Below are positions 11,238 through 24,132 of a stretch of 64,000 bases of DNA, piece by piece (positions within the stretch are counted from its first letter, which is position 1; each line of letters begins with the position of its first letter). The notes beneath the pieces are model-generated. The model ran no database searches. It saw nothing but the letters and a program-made list of their open reading frames with translations, and was not told where the DNA came from. The position numbers and the translations under genes were made by a program. The DNA is taken from assembly GCA_030267565.1 (NCBI GenBank), contig BRXU01000010.1, forward strand, positions 1,484,501-1,548,500, in the 5' to 3' direction. Source of the DNA: Pleodorina starrii. Its lineage: Eukaryota; Chlorophyta; Chlorophyceae; Chlamydomonadales; Volvocaceae.

Positions 11238-12850
11238 CACCTATCAATCAGTTCACAGTGATGTTACTGCTAGCGATACTATCGAAGCAGGTATTCCTGC
11301 GCCCGTGCGCGCGTTGTGTAGAGTCACAAACATGCCATCCGCGAATGTCGTCCTGAAAAGTATCTGAGCTAAAGAAAAGCAAGTTTGCAATGTCCCTAGG
11401 CACTGAACTGTAGAAACATGTCCTGTGCAGGCATAGTCTTGTTGTAACCTGTTGCTGTACACGACATTCTTGGCCCTCTGTTCGACCCCGGCGGTCCTTA
11501 CCCCATAGAGTGATAATGCATGGTTCTGGCATTGTGAATATATTGCATGAAACGATAGTGCTACCTTGAGCCCATGCTCCACGATTTCTCACTGCCTGCA
11601 CTCCTACTGCCAAACCTGCTCTTCATGAAGCTTGATCGTTCCTCACAAGTATCCTTCAGCACAAACCATCCGTTCTAGCATAATGGCCTACGTTTCCAGG
11701 GCAGAGATCTGGCCGCGGCCCAAACGGGACCCATGGGTCAAGGCTGTACGACAAGCCAGCTTCACAGGTGTCGTACCAATGCCATAAGGGGTACCTGGCA
11801 ATGGGATCGCAATTGCTCCATGTCCTCGTGCCTATGAAGGGTTGCCAAGTATGCGCACGGTGCGCGGGGAAATCCGGAAAGCTGTACTGGGTCGGTCGTT
11901 TATGGTGCACAAGAGTGTGCATGCGGCGCTTAATACTGTGCTTCACATACAGCTATTTCGAAGCAGCGCACGCCCCATACCGCCGCATTTAGGATACAAC
12001 CCTACCTTATTGCGCATTGCCTACAGTGACCGCTCGAGCATACATCGGTGAGCGGTCTGAAGGCACCCCGACCTCCCTGCTCCAAACGCCTGTCGCGATT
12101 ATGACTTCGTGCGCAACTGTCTATATCATTTTCCAGCGGCAGCGACTGTGCCTCCGTGCCTCTCCCGCTGTCCGCCCTGCGCTTCTATGCCACCTGCAAA
12201 TCGAGTCACAACCGCAATAGTTATCTGAAACCGCAGCTGACCGTACAAGGAATCCGGGGGCGTCCTCACCCGCCACAAAGGTCCCCGGCTTCTTCTCATT
12301 CCGCGACGTTCAATGGCACTACTAGCCTCGCAGCTACATCCCATCATTTGCAGGACCGATACCTGGCGCTGCGCATGACACTCATTCACCGGTTGCAAGC
12401 CGCTTCCTTCTTTCGCGTTGGCCCATGGCTTGCCAACGCGCTGTGCACCCAGGGGAATCCCCCCTCTCGGACGCTCACACAGGGTTCTGCCCTGGTCCGT
12501 TTTCCGTTGCACATCCCTGAAAGCAGAGTTGCCCGTTTGCTCGCCGTACACTTCGCCAGTCTTGTTGCGCGCATTTGCTATGGACGCCGCAAAAATTGGG
12601 ATGACCAAACTTACGCCGCGCTGGGCGACAAGCGTCGAGCGCGCGAACGCGCCAGAGGCCGGCCATGAAAGGGCAATTCCCGCTCGCGGCAGCAGCCCTG
12701 ATGCTGTCATGGTCCATATCATGAGTCAATATTGCCCACGTCAACGATACAGCCGGTCCAGACCCCAACTTCCACACGCGGAACGGATGCACCGCCGGAA
12801 CCAAGCACCACACCCCACTCGACACCATGGCTTGGGAAGCCTCTACGAAT
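11238..12850. other. FLA8 promoter/5' UTR and mTERF-like gene 3' UTR
   Basis: Both flanking genes are on the - strand, so this holds the promoter of FLA8 (left) and the 3' end of the mTERF-like gene (right). Long open frames exist at 12126-12722 on both strands but show no family motif and look like chance frames in GC-rich DNA. I could not find a minus-strand TGTAA in the first few hundred bases after the mTERF-like stop. Confidence 0.45.
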
Positions 12851-15800
12851 CTATCGTGGTACAATCGCGCCAAGCGCGGACTCCAACTTCTGTGCCTGCC
12901 CTATGCTCAAGCCCCCGCCGTTCTCCTGGCCTCGCAGGCCTCGAGCGTGGGGCTCCCTACCTAAGCCTTTCACATCACGGACCGACCCGTCCCCCACGAC
13001 CACCATGACCTCATCTGCCGCCCCGCGTTCGGCCGGTGCCGCGTGGTGCGCCTCGCCCTCTCCAGAGCGTGCGCGTTCCGACCCGTATAGCCCATCATTG
13101 ATACCGCTATGGGCTGGGCCGCCCGCGCTGTTTCGCGTGCCGCTCGAGTCAAGGTGCAACCACAACGGAAGTGCCCGCGCGTCGGTGTCCATTGCATGGC
13201 AAGTGGCGCTGACCGATGCGTCGTCGCCGTTGTCGGAAGTCACCGATCTTGCCGGCGAAGAGCTGCTGGTCCCCGCACACTGTACGCCGGCCGTCCCGCC
13301 TGCCGCTGCCGCTGCCACCGTCGTCCGCACCTCCGGGCACCGCTCGATGCACGGGTCTGCACGCTGCGAGTGTAAAGAGCCGTCAGACGCTGCCAGCTGA
13401 GCTGTGCGCGCCACTCTCACTGGATTTACGGTCGCCACAACACCCGATGCCTCAGGCCAGCCTGCGGCGTGGAGACCGTCCAACCCCAACCCAGATGGGT
13501 CCGTGCCTGGCGGCTGCCCCCGTCCCGGCAACAGCAAGCCGCCCAGAACGTGCCAATGCTGCTGGCCGCTTGCTGATGCAGGCTGCAATCCCAAGGAGTG
13601 ATCGCACGGCTGCACGTTGCTACTGGCCACCTGAGCCGCGCTCCCCGGGCGCAAAGCCTCATCGGGCTGTAAGCTGCCAGCGATCTGTCCTACGCCCAGA
13701 ATGTGCTGGAATTCGCCCTCACCGGCCGCGAACGCACCAGCTGCAGCCTCGAGCGGAGCCATAGACTGCGACCTTGAGCTGGCTGCTACAGAGGGGGGTG
13801 CAACGCCTGCAACGCCCTCATCACTTTGCCCGGACGCAGCCATACTGGCGCTGCCGCTGTCGTTGGCGAAACGCTGCGCAGACACTGCTGATGCTGCTGC
13901 AGCTGTCGTCTCCCATACTGCGGCAGGCGAAGGCATGGCCAAGTCGATGCGCTGGGGCCCGACATGGCGCCGCAGCCTGGCCCGCTTTGAGGGCGGCGAA
14001 GCCGCGGGCGCGTTGGGCGGCTTGGTTTTATCCCGGACCCCCTGCTGTGCCGCCGCGCTTGATTTCCGTCGCGCCCGTGACTGCAGGCTTTTCCGGAATT
14101 CAGCTTGTAGCTGCAGCCACGATGGCGGCCGCCCCGACGCAGAAGCGCCCGGCTGCTGCCCCCGGTCTGCAGCAGTTCCGCTGTCAGTATCCTGCTGCGC
14201 ACTGCCCCCGCTCTCGCACCTTCCAACCCCGCTGCAGCTGCTAGTCGTTCTGCTGTCTCCGCCGCCCCCGCTGCTACTGCTACAACCTTCGCGAGATGTA
14301 AGCACGCCGGCCGCTGGCTGGTCCCCCAACAGCTGCATGCCCGTGCCGGCTTCGGCAAGCCCTGGCTCCGTGTGCCGCACCAGGAAATCCTTCGCGGGCT
14401 GAACGCCTGACGCCGTACGGCTCCCCATTTCAGCGGGCGACAGGCGTGGGCAACCGACGGCCGAAGCGGGGGTGTCGTGCTGCTGCTGCGCATCCTGCAG
14501 TTGCTGCGTCAGCTGAGGCTGCGGCACCACGGCGACAGGCCGTACACTTGGGCCAGCTTGCGCCGCACACACGGCGGCCCCTAGCATAGCGGCCCGCCCC
14601 TGTTGCGTCCGCAGCGCGACGTACTGCCGCCGGCGCTCCATCCACTCCTGGAAATCGGGCCACGCCTCCGCCAGCGCCACGGCGGGCCCGCCATCTGGAC
14701 CCAAAGCTAGGAGCTGCGCCAGCCGTGCCGCACCCGCCCGCCGCCGCTGTGTGAGGTACATCATGACGCTCAGGCTGCCCCGGCGGTTGAGCACCAGCTG
14801 CGCGACCCCTGGCGGCCGCAGCTGAGCGAACTCCTCGCACCACTCGGGTGAGGCCGACAGGCAGCGCCGCAGCGCAGTGCACCGCTGGTGCAGGCCCCGC
14901 GGCGTCAGCAGAAGCAGGCTGGGCGCGTGGCAGACCATGGCATACACGAAGCCTTCGCGCTTTTGCAGCAGCGCCTGCAAGCCCCCGAACGCGTGCCGGA
15001 CGGCATCCAGATTACAGCGCAGCAGCGATGGCAGCTTCACGACCAGCGTTACGACGTGGTGCTTCTGCTTGTTCAGGATGCACATCATGCCGTTGACCTT
15101 GGTGTTCATGACCTTGCGGGACATGAACACTAGATCCGGCCGGGCCTGCAGCATGGCCGCGATTGTGCACCGCGGCCGCCGCAGCACATAGCCCAGCGCC
15201 GTCATCCGCTGCCGCACGGACGAGGGCGTGTCGGACAGGTACTCCGGCCCGCGCGCCATCACGTGCAGCACGTCCAGTGGGGAGCAGCGCAGCAGCGCGC
15301 TGTAGGCCCGCACCCGATGGTCGATGAACGCGGTGCTGCGCGCCAGGATGGAGGGGATGGTCACCGCCGCGCGCAACACAGCGCCCTGCGGCACCCCCAG
15401 CGTAGCCGACAGCTCGGCTATTTTGGCGCGCATTTCCGGCAAGGGCGTCAGCAGCATATATGTGGGCTGCTTGGCCACCATGAAGGCCGCCTGCCTAGGG
15501 AGGACGCCCAAGCCGCTGGACAGCTCCAGCAGCCGCTGCGCCACCTGCTCCGGCTCCATCTGCCGCACCGCTGCTGGGGTGCCTTGCAGGACCGTCTCCA
15601 CGCGCGTGACAGGCATCCGGAGCACTTCGGACAGCCGCGACAGCTTCAGCGGCGTGACCCATCCTGGGGGCAAAACCAGAACCCAGGAGTGATGGTGAGG
15701 GACAAACACGTCCGGCCAGATCCAGAAAGCCGCTGCCTTCGCACAGGTCAAAGCCGCTGTACACCTACGTCCGCCTACCATATTAATGCGCATGTTGTAG

Positions 15801-16173
15801 CGGCCTACACTTGCGCGGGACGCTTGCTGCCCTAGCTGACGCCCACACAAACACGCCATCTGGATGGGTCGCTAGCCGCACCGCGGTCACCCGTACGGCC
15901 AGTGCACCGGCCCTCAGACGGCAGGGAATGACTCCGACGCTACCATCGGGTGTAATATTTTTTGGACTTTAGGGTCCATCTACTGTTCCTTCGCTCACCT
16001 GACAAAGGTTTCTCCGGAGCCAGCGGTGTCCCAGCGACTGAAGGTGCGCGATGAGTCGCGCTGGAGGGCGCCGAGGGTACCCGAGCTGCAGCATCCGCCG
16101 GCGCCGCAGATGCTAAAAGTGAATTCTGTATAACGCTGCATCGTATGCGCACCGAACCTGAAAGGCAGGGCAT
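12851..16173 (-). CDS. mTERF-like helical-repeat protein, probably organellar
   Basis: Probable organelle nucleic-acid-binding protein. Exons are 16173-15999 and 15663-12851, joined in phase, giving about 995 residues. Exon 1 encodes a start MPCLSGSVRIRCSVIQNSLL that is Ser/Arg-rich and lacks acidic residues, as in chloroplast or mitochondrial transit peptides. Residues about 60-420 are a run of 30-35-residue helical units with the mTERF rhythm (LGVPQGAVLRAAVTIPSIL, MLQARPDLVF, LVVKLPSLL, HAPSLLLLTP). The last 500 or so residues are low-complexity Ser/Gln/Gly/Ala sequence with no domain I recognise. An alternative start, the ATG at 15859, opens the same frame without splicing and would give 1002 residues with another Arg-rich leader. 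The role (transcription termination, RNA folding or ribosome assembly) is not visible; OPR or other helical repeats are less likely alternatives. Confidence 0.6.
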
Positions 16174-17890
16174 CGCCGTAAATATTCGGAAACGGAAAGT
16201 ATGGGCAGCCCAGCCTTCCGCGCACGCAGATCAAAAGTTGCTGCGTCAATCCTCACGGTCTCTGCGAGCTACACACCGATTGAGGTTGAGGACGGGGTCC
16301 TGGGCGACGTCCTTCGCCCCCAAGCTTGCAGCATTAGACCCTTTACTTTACAAATCTAACATCTCCTCCATAAGCTTATTGTGGCTAATAGACATTTATC
16401 GTGATGTACCCATTTTAGGCTCAGGCAAGAACGCTAAGCCTGACGAAGCCTGCTGCAACAAAGTGAGGTGCGGGCGTTGTAAATTAAAGATCCTTGGCAA
16501 TGATTTCATGCAAACTCACTGCGTAGCTTTGCATTGTGCGCTGGATGATGAAGCCCAGATCTACTTTTTCTGTACGACGGTCCCAATGCTGCTTGTCAAG
16601 CGCGGCTAGTCCAAACACTTCTACTGTCGCGAACGAAGCGTGCCCGGGCATAGTGTTTTTGTTATTAATGCCTACTATGCTTTGCTGAACTTCGTGTTCG
16701 CTCCTGTCCCGGCTTTACCCTGGCTCTACCTGACGCCAGCTGCTCAAAGGTGGTGGGATAAAGCACGACCTGCAGATGGCGTTGGCTCACAGTGCGAGAA
16801 GTGATGTGGAATCCTGCAAAGCTCGGCAGCAGGTGGGACTGCGGAGACGCATGTGCTGTGTGGGGGATTAAGTTTGGGCGGTTCGGGTAGGGTTCGGGTA
16901 CTGGTGACACTTCGCAGTTATTGCTAGACCCGCCCCTTTGCAGGTCCAACTGTGTCGTTAAGGCACCGTTGTCTGGTGGCACTGTAGGTATTGCTCTGCA
17001 ACATATCGTATTTCCGAAGCCATTCGCTCATCAAACCCTACTGAAGAAGCTATGCCCCTGCTAGCAGCATAAACCTATGGTGACCGTGAGGGTGCAAAGG
17101 GCCCGAATGCGGTTGTACATGTCAGCACGCGCTTCAGCCATGCTTGTGTAAACTGATCAGATAGGCTCAAGCTGCCGCTGCTAGGCCTCCGGTGGTGCCG
17201 TGCCATGGACATGGTGTAAAATCCAAGCCATGCCGCTTGGCGGACCCGATCCTTCTGTTGGGCGCTCTTTTTCCTCTGGCATCGGCCTGAAACAGGCAAC
17301 CGCACGCATGCATACCTGCGTGGGCTGAAATCAATATCCAAGTATATTCCTCAGCACGCACACCTACGTGTGCGTGCACATTGTCGCGTTGTAGCTGAGC
17401 CCAAGGTAATCTACTGCCGACGGCAGCGCGACACCGAGCCGAAGGTCATCGGCCGCCGACGAAATCACTCCGACCACACGTGACAGATACTATGGCCACG
17501 CAAACAGACACTCATCCGCAAGCTACCAACGAGGTGAATGACTTCCGTGAAGACGTGCAGCACCGTCTCAAGAGCAAACAGTGTCACCTGGCCGCATTGT
17601 ATGCCGGCCCCATCCTCCGTCTTGCTAAGCAGGCAATCCCTGCAGATCACAACCGCCGTGGCCCCCATTTATCCCCCGGTCCGTGGCCCTCCAGACGCCG
17701 GGCAACAGACAACACAGACTCGCCCGTGCGTGCGTCAGATTTTCCTATCCGACATCCCGACATTCTCAACTCACTCCGAACCGACTCAAACTGCCGCTCG
17801 GTATGCACATCTATAGCATCATTACCCATCATCCCTTGCCCACGTATGCGCGACAATCCGGCCCCTGCGCTGAACGCCTCTCCTATCCCA
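16174..17890. other. mTERF-like promoter region and SEC31 3' flank
   Basis: No gene seen. The only clear minus-strand TGTAA candidate (TTACA on +) is at 16348-16352, about 1.5 kb after the SEC31 stop, so the true SEC31 poly(A) site is uncertain. Open frames here have no recognisable motif. Confidence 0.4.
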
Positions 17891-20800
17891 TCACGACGTC
17901 TGGCGGAGCTTGATCATGCGCTTGACGGCACTCAGCCAGAAGCCGCACTCATCCCAGTCCGTGGTGGTCATCTGCACCTGAATGTGGTTGGCGCTGTGCC
18001 AGTCTCCCCCGTCGATGGCCGCGCACAGCTGCTGGAGCTTCGGCACGACGCTTGCGCTGACCTCGCCCGCGTTGAGCTTCCAGAAGAGCATCCCAATCTT
18101 CTTGGTGTTGTCGTCCATCTCCCGCTTTTTCGCTGCACGAAAGATACGGGGCAGGGTTTCATAAGCGGCAGGCATTTCCATGATCGCAGCAAATACCAAG
18201 AATTTGTGAAGGGGAGTTGCTATGCCCAACCGAACAAACTGGCATTTCCCGTCGCTATTGCGCCATATTTCTTACCCGGGTTGTTCGCCAGCGGCAGGCA
18301 CGCGTTGTACAGGTTCGTAAGCGACGTAACAACCGGGCGCAACTCCGCCGGGACCGCGCTCGTGTCCGCTGTCGCGATCGAGATGTTAGTCGGCGGTCCC
18401 GGCGGCGGCGGCGGCGCAGATGGCTTTGTAGATGTAGGGGCCGGCATCATGCCGCTGGCGGCCATGCCAGGCGGCGGGGCGCCACCAAAGCTGCCGCCGC
18501 CGCCTGGAACCATTGCGGCCACGGGTGCAGCCGTGGGAGCGCTTGAGACGAAGAAGTTGGGCTGCGGTGCTGCTGCTGCATGGGTTGCGGGCGCCGACGG
18601 CTGAACAGGAGCTGGCACGAAGGCAGAGGGCGTTGGCACAGCTGCATACGCCGTCGACTGTGGCGCAGCCGCATACGCCGTCGACTGAGGCGCCTGCGGT
18701 GGCGGTGCTGACGGCTGCGCTGGCGGCACGACAGGCGGGACAACGGTCGTCGGCGTGAAAGGAGCCGGGGTCGGGGCGACCGCCTGCGCCGTTCGTTGCG
18801 GCTGATACGCCGACGCGGCGCTTGAAGCCGAGTAGGCTTGTGCCGGCTGCATGGGCTGTGACGCCGTGACGGGCGTGAACGCGGACGGCTGCGCCTGAGG
18901 CTGCTGGTACTGGCCATACTGTCCATACCCAGACGCCTGCGGCTGAGTTGCTGCCTGCGGGGCATATGAGTTCGCCGCCTGCTGCTGACCATATTGCGCC
19001 GCTTGGGCCGCCTGTGGAGCAGTGTTGTACTGCGGGCCGGCGGAGGCATACTGGTTCGTCTGCGCCTGGCCGTACGCGTTGGCGTTGTAAGCTTGTTGCG
19101 CCTTCCCGTACGCCGGCTGGCTCGTGTTGAATGCCTGCGGCTGAGCCGGCTGCTGCGCCTGCTGGCCGTACGCGCCGTACTGGTTCGCAGCGGTCGTGCT
19201 TGCCGCACCGTAACCGGACCCGTACGCGCCGTAAGCGTTCCCAGCTTGGGCCGCCTGCGACGACGAAGCATGAGATGGCAGCTAAATTAGTAATTCTAAA
19301 TATCCACTCGAATGCCCTGGGGCCGTGCTGCAAATGACACTGGTCACATACTTTCAGCATATGGCAACTGCGCCTGGTGCCTGCACTTCATCACTGGACT
19401 CACGCTGTCTTGTGCCCTTTTGGGTCAGCTAGCTGACGCACTTTATTGCTGCCATTCAGTGTACGCATTTCAGTGTACAAACCCGCAGGGGATAATCCCG
19501 ATCAAAGCACGATCTTTGTCCACTTCAGCGCAGCCTTTGCACAAGGCCCAACAGACGCTACAGTGTCATCCACTTGGGTTCGGGGACAAAACTCCCGAGC
19601 CCTTTCCGGTTCGGATTGCACCTGCCTGTTGCGGCGTTGACTGGACGGCGGGCACCAGTTCCTCCCGAACAAACGGGAATGGGGGCGGATGGACGCCATG
19701 CGGAAGCTCCGCGACGCCACTGCGATAGATGCGGTCCTTCAGAACTGCGACCGTCGTCGACGCCTGCAAGTTCGGGGACAGATAACAGCGTTGGAACCCG
19801 CTTTATATAACGGGAGTGCAGCAGAAGCTCCCCAGACAATGGAAGCCTTACTGATAGCCCAGAAAGGCTGTATCAACCCAGAGCGCTCATCCCTACTCCC
19901 CACCGTCGGAAGGCGTACCTCGCCGGGCACGTGCTCCAGGTAGTCCAGGGCCGTCGCCATGCGCCCATTCGACGCCAGCAACGAAGCATACGCCGTCACC
20001 AGCTCCGACAGGCTCTGCGACGCCTTGTTGACGCCATCTGGCGACGACGACGTCGACGAAACGCCCGGGGCCATGCCCATTACGACGGCCTTCTCGATCA
20101 CGTTCTGCAGAGACCGTGCAGGTTTTTATCGACTTTATTCATGCAAAAAATGCTATGCTATGCTTCTTACCTGCAGCACCTCCACCTTCATCGTTGTGCC
20201 CGTGCAGTTGCGCGCCCAGTATGACACGGCATGGTCGGTGTGGCCACCGCACACCCAGCAGAGCGACGCCTCGTGGTGCATGCCAGCCTACAAAGTGGAA
20301 GGCATTCGAATGTCAGCACTGCCGCAACCGGAAAGTGTCGGACCCCTGCACGACGTACTGCACATACTACTTTTGCAGGGCACGATCAAAACTAGTCGGC
20401 AGCTCCATGCCAGCCCTCGAATGGACTACGAGCCCACTCAGCTGATACCTGCGCCAGGCGGCCAGCCAGCGTGTCGGCCAGTCCGCGGAACTTGTCGCGG
20501 TCCGTGTACGTCACCAGCATGGCCAGCGTCTCCCGCCATTGCGCCACTGGGCGCGTCCGGATCAGCGCGCTGTAGTCACCCTCCAAATTCGCACGGATAA
20601 TCGCCTGCGTATCCGGGAAAGAGACAAAGAGTAGAAGCCCGTGTCATCTTCGCACGATGCCTGTAATTTCACCCGCGCCTCACGTATTTCCCCCAAACCC
20701 TTTAGCTCCGCAGCTCCCTGTTTGAACCCGATGGCATGCAGGACAGCGAAGCCGCGCACCTGGTAGGGGTGAGGGCACTTCTGCATGTACTTGTGCATGG

Positions 20801-23800
20801 TGCGCTGGTATAGGTCACGCCCAGCCGTGTTGGCGATAAGGAGCGCGTCCGCATATCGGTGCACCGCCAGGCAGTGATCAACCGCGGTGGCGTAGCAGCC
20901 CACGGTCAGGGCCTTGACAATTTCCGCCTCAAGCTCGCCACCCGGCACGTGGCCAGGTGCATGGCCGTGCCCATCCGCGCCCGCCTTGCCTGCGGGGCAA
21001 GCAACACGAAGTGGCTTGCTCGCCCTGGCGATGCCATTGAAGCTCCATAATGCGCTTTTTAGGCCATACCCCTTTGGATAACCCCAAAGTGTTAGTTAAA
21101 CAAACCCAGCCCCACGCACTGCGTATTTCCTGAGTATTACTTGTCAGCCCTCACCAGCTTCACGCGCCATGGCATCGATGGCGCCTGCGTTGAGCGGCTG
21201 CACGGCACCGAGGTCGGGTCCGGTTGCGGCCCCGCTGTCGGCCACAACCGCCGGCCCGGCAATCGCGTCGTCGTTCTCCTCGAGCTTGTCGAAGAAGTCC
21301 GGGTCGTCCTGGGCCAGCAGCTGTTGAGGGCTTGCCAATGCTGCCGCGCCGCTGGCGCTTGCTGCCGTGGTGTCCACGCGCGGCACACCTGAAAGACACC
21401 CACACGCAAGACTCGGAATTGTACGGGCTAAGCTGCTGTCACCATATAGGATGTGTCGATAGCATGGTGGAGGCACGAGCGCACCCCATGTCGGAATGCC
21501 TAGCCTTCCTATGTGAATTAAAACACCGTAAACAAGTTTGGAATCGACTATGGACTTTGCCAGCAGGAACCTGCTCGGGTTGAACGCGATTCCAGATTGC
21601 GTTCCCCGGGCCCCACGCATGCGCACACACCATCTTCGTACTCAGCAACGTTGGCATAGGGCGCAGGCCTGTCCTCACCCTCGGCGCTTTGCACGCTCAG
21701 CTGCTCAATGCCGGCCGCAGCTGCGTCCACGCCGTTCTCTGTTGGGATGCTGGTTAGGCTGCCCTCACGGGCGGGTAAGTCCTTGAAGCCCAAGGTCTGC
21801 AGCAGCACGCGCCGCGCGTCATCGCCCTCAAAGAGGACAGACAGAAACGCCCAGGTCTCTGCCTCCTGCTTGGCGTCCGGCGACTGGTTGTCCACTGACG
21901 ACAGCGCAGCACGCTTGCCGCAGCAGTACTCCCGCAGGGTCTGCAGGTTGCCGCCCTGGATAGCCGTCTCGAAGCCCTCCGACCTGGATACCAGGTCCTG
22001 CTCCGTGACGACCTGCTTCACGGACAGGACACCTGTGTCCTGCAGCCGCACGGCACCTGTGGCCGGGTCCGTGTGCTGCGAACGGTTGTTGGCGAACGAC
22101 ACCAGGCGCCCGCCAAAGCCGAACGTAGCGCCAACAGGCCGACGCATCCATGCTGGTGCTTTGGTGAGGGGCGTTGCATCGCCAACGATGGACTGCGTGA
22201 CCGTGAAGTCGGCGTTCACTGTCTCCGTCACCTTCGAGCCGGTGCACGTGTGCAAGTTGCACACGCCCAGCTTGCCATCGAACGATGACGTCGCGAAGAT
22301 GCCTGGTATGGTTGGGCTCCACTGAGGCAAGCAAGCCAAGGAAAGACCAGAAATGAGAATCCCAGCGTCAGGCAAGGAGCTTAAGCGACCTATGTCTTAT
22401 CTGTATTAGGATTGGGCCTCCCTTTGCGAGAGGATGGTGCGCGTCCCCAGGCAATCCTGATCCCAACACCAGCGATGGTTGCTGACCGTCCCCAGCATAA
22501 GCATCCGAAACGAGATGGAAAGATGGGCATCTGCAGGAGTTCCCACTCCATCCACGGTTTGTGCCAATACAGATGCCCAACGCACCTGCACGTCGAAGTT
22601 CCAGTTTGCGCTGTTTAGCTCGCAAACGATGTCCCCGCTTTGCACGTCCCAGCAAATCGTGCGGTTGTCCTTGCCACTGCTCAGCAGCAGGGACGAGTCA
22701 TGTGGCGACCAGGCCATGGCCAGCACCCCCTGCAGCAAAGCGCAAAGGGCGGGCATGTGTAATCCAAAGAGAGATTACCCCGCAGCAGATCTGCCCCTCG
22801 TCCAGCCCCATGACTCAGTAAAGTGTACCACACAACCCATACCTTGTGGTGGCCCACGAACTCCTTCAGCGGCGAGACGCTGTTCCGCAGGTCCCACATT
22901 TGCAGCGTGGGCGACCGGTCGTCATCCGACGCCACAATCAGCTGGGTGGCTATGTCCGGGTTCCATTGAATGGCTGACGCACGGCGTTGGCTGTAACGTC
23001 AGGGGCAAGACACAGAGCAATTGTTAGCATTGAGGCGCAGTTGAAAGGGGACACCCCATTGGGTACTGGAAGGTAGAACCTCTCCCCACAGCATGCGCAA
23101 ACCGTACGGAAAATGCAACCTGTAAAAAGAAGGACACCTGGAGGTAGGGCGTGTTGCAACGCCGTGCCCCCACCTGTTCATGTCCCGGAAGCTAATCACC
23201 GGCTTCTGGCGCTTCAGGTCCCACACCACGGTCGTGCCGTTAGTGCTGCACGATGCGAGGATATGCTGCACTTTCTTGTTCCACGCCAGGTACGTGATCT
23301 CGCCGCCGACCGCAGACCCGGGGGCCCCCGCGCCTCCCTGCCAGGCGACCCACGGGGAACTGGCTCAGGCAAAAATGAACGCAACTCCAGTTTCCGGACA
23401 AGCATTATCAATCCCAACGGCCTCACCTTCAAGGCCGGGTAAAGCGAAGGAGTGGAGGGCTTGGCGAGGTCCCAGATGCACAAGTCGCTGTCAGCAGCCC
23501 CGGAAGCGAGGAGGTTGGGGCTAAACCCATTGAACTCAAGCCCCTTCACGGCACCCGTGTGCTTTTGCATTTTAGCCAGGAGTGGCGCGCGGTGCTGCTC
23601 CTTTGTACCGGGATCGACCAGGGCGGTTGGGTCCCAGAGGCACACCGAGCCGTCTGCAAGGCCACCAGCCAGCAGTCCCAGCTGCATACAGAGCAAGAGA
23701 ATACATAAAGATTGCGCGAACGCCAGCCATGATGACCGTCCCGTTGCGGAGGACACCGCACACCTGAAGGAACGACTGATCCGGCAGGTGCTGGCCCCAG

Positions 23801-24132
23801 GCAAGCCTGTTGAAACGCTCCGGCGCGGCAACGCTTCCGCATGGTGTAAGGTAATCGGTGCCGTTCGAAAAGTCTAAGGGGAATATCTGCAGATGCGAAA
23901 GTTGGCAGGAGATCAGCTGTGTCAACGAGTCCAAGCCTTCCTAACATTTGCTGTGAACTGGTGTACAATGCGTGAAACTCGAAGCTGAAGCTGGCTCCAG
24001 CCCCACCTCAAGAACGGAGGAGGTCGAGAAACTGATGTCAATAGCACCAGCGACTGTTCCTGCTGCCAAGTACGGTCCATGGGGACAGAAAGCCGCTGTA
24101 GCAGACCTGTCAACTTGCTTAAGGTAAGGCAT
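17891..24132 (-). CDS. SEC31: COPII outer-coat protein SEC31
   Basis: Forms the outer cage of COPII vesicles with SEC13 at ER exit sites and stimulates SAR1 GTP hydrolysis through SEC23. Exons: 24132-24007, 23886-23764, 23681-23427, 23337-23174, 22990-22843, 22729-22586, 22321-21631, 21388-21155, 20989-20760, 20604-20449, 20287-20171, 20104-19919, about 19763-19622, 19254-18276, 18132-17891; roughly 1310 residues. N-terminal WD40 blades are seen in [53 protein letters not shown] and [20 protein letters not shown]. An alpha-solenoid follows ([28 protein letters not shown]). Then comes a Gln/Tyr/Ala/Pro-rich linker of about 250 residues, and a C-terminal SRA1-like helical domain ([19 protein letters not shown]). 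The exon 13/14 junction is unresolved: the obvious GTGCAA donor at 19621 breaks frame. All other junctions fit. Confidence 0.92.

Noticed and set aside
12126..12722. Open frames of 170-198 codons on both strands as a small gene
   Set aside because: Overlapping open frames on opposite strands are expected in GC-rich DNA. No domain, no matching splice sites, and the position fits a 3' UTR.
13701..14402. 233-codon plus-strand open frame
   Set aside because: It is the antisense shadow of the low-complexity tail of the mTERF-like gene.
16870..16905. GGTTCGGGTAGGGTTCGGGT as an internal telomere-like repeat
   Set aside because: The algal telomere unit is TTTTAGGG; this is two imperfect copies of a different unit and too short to mean anything.
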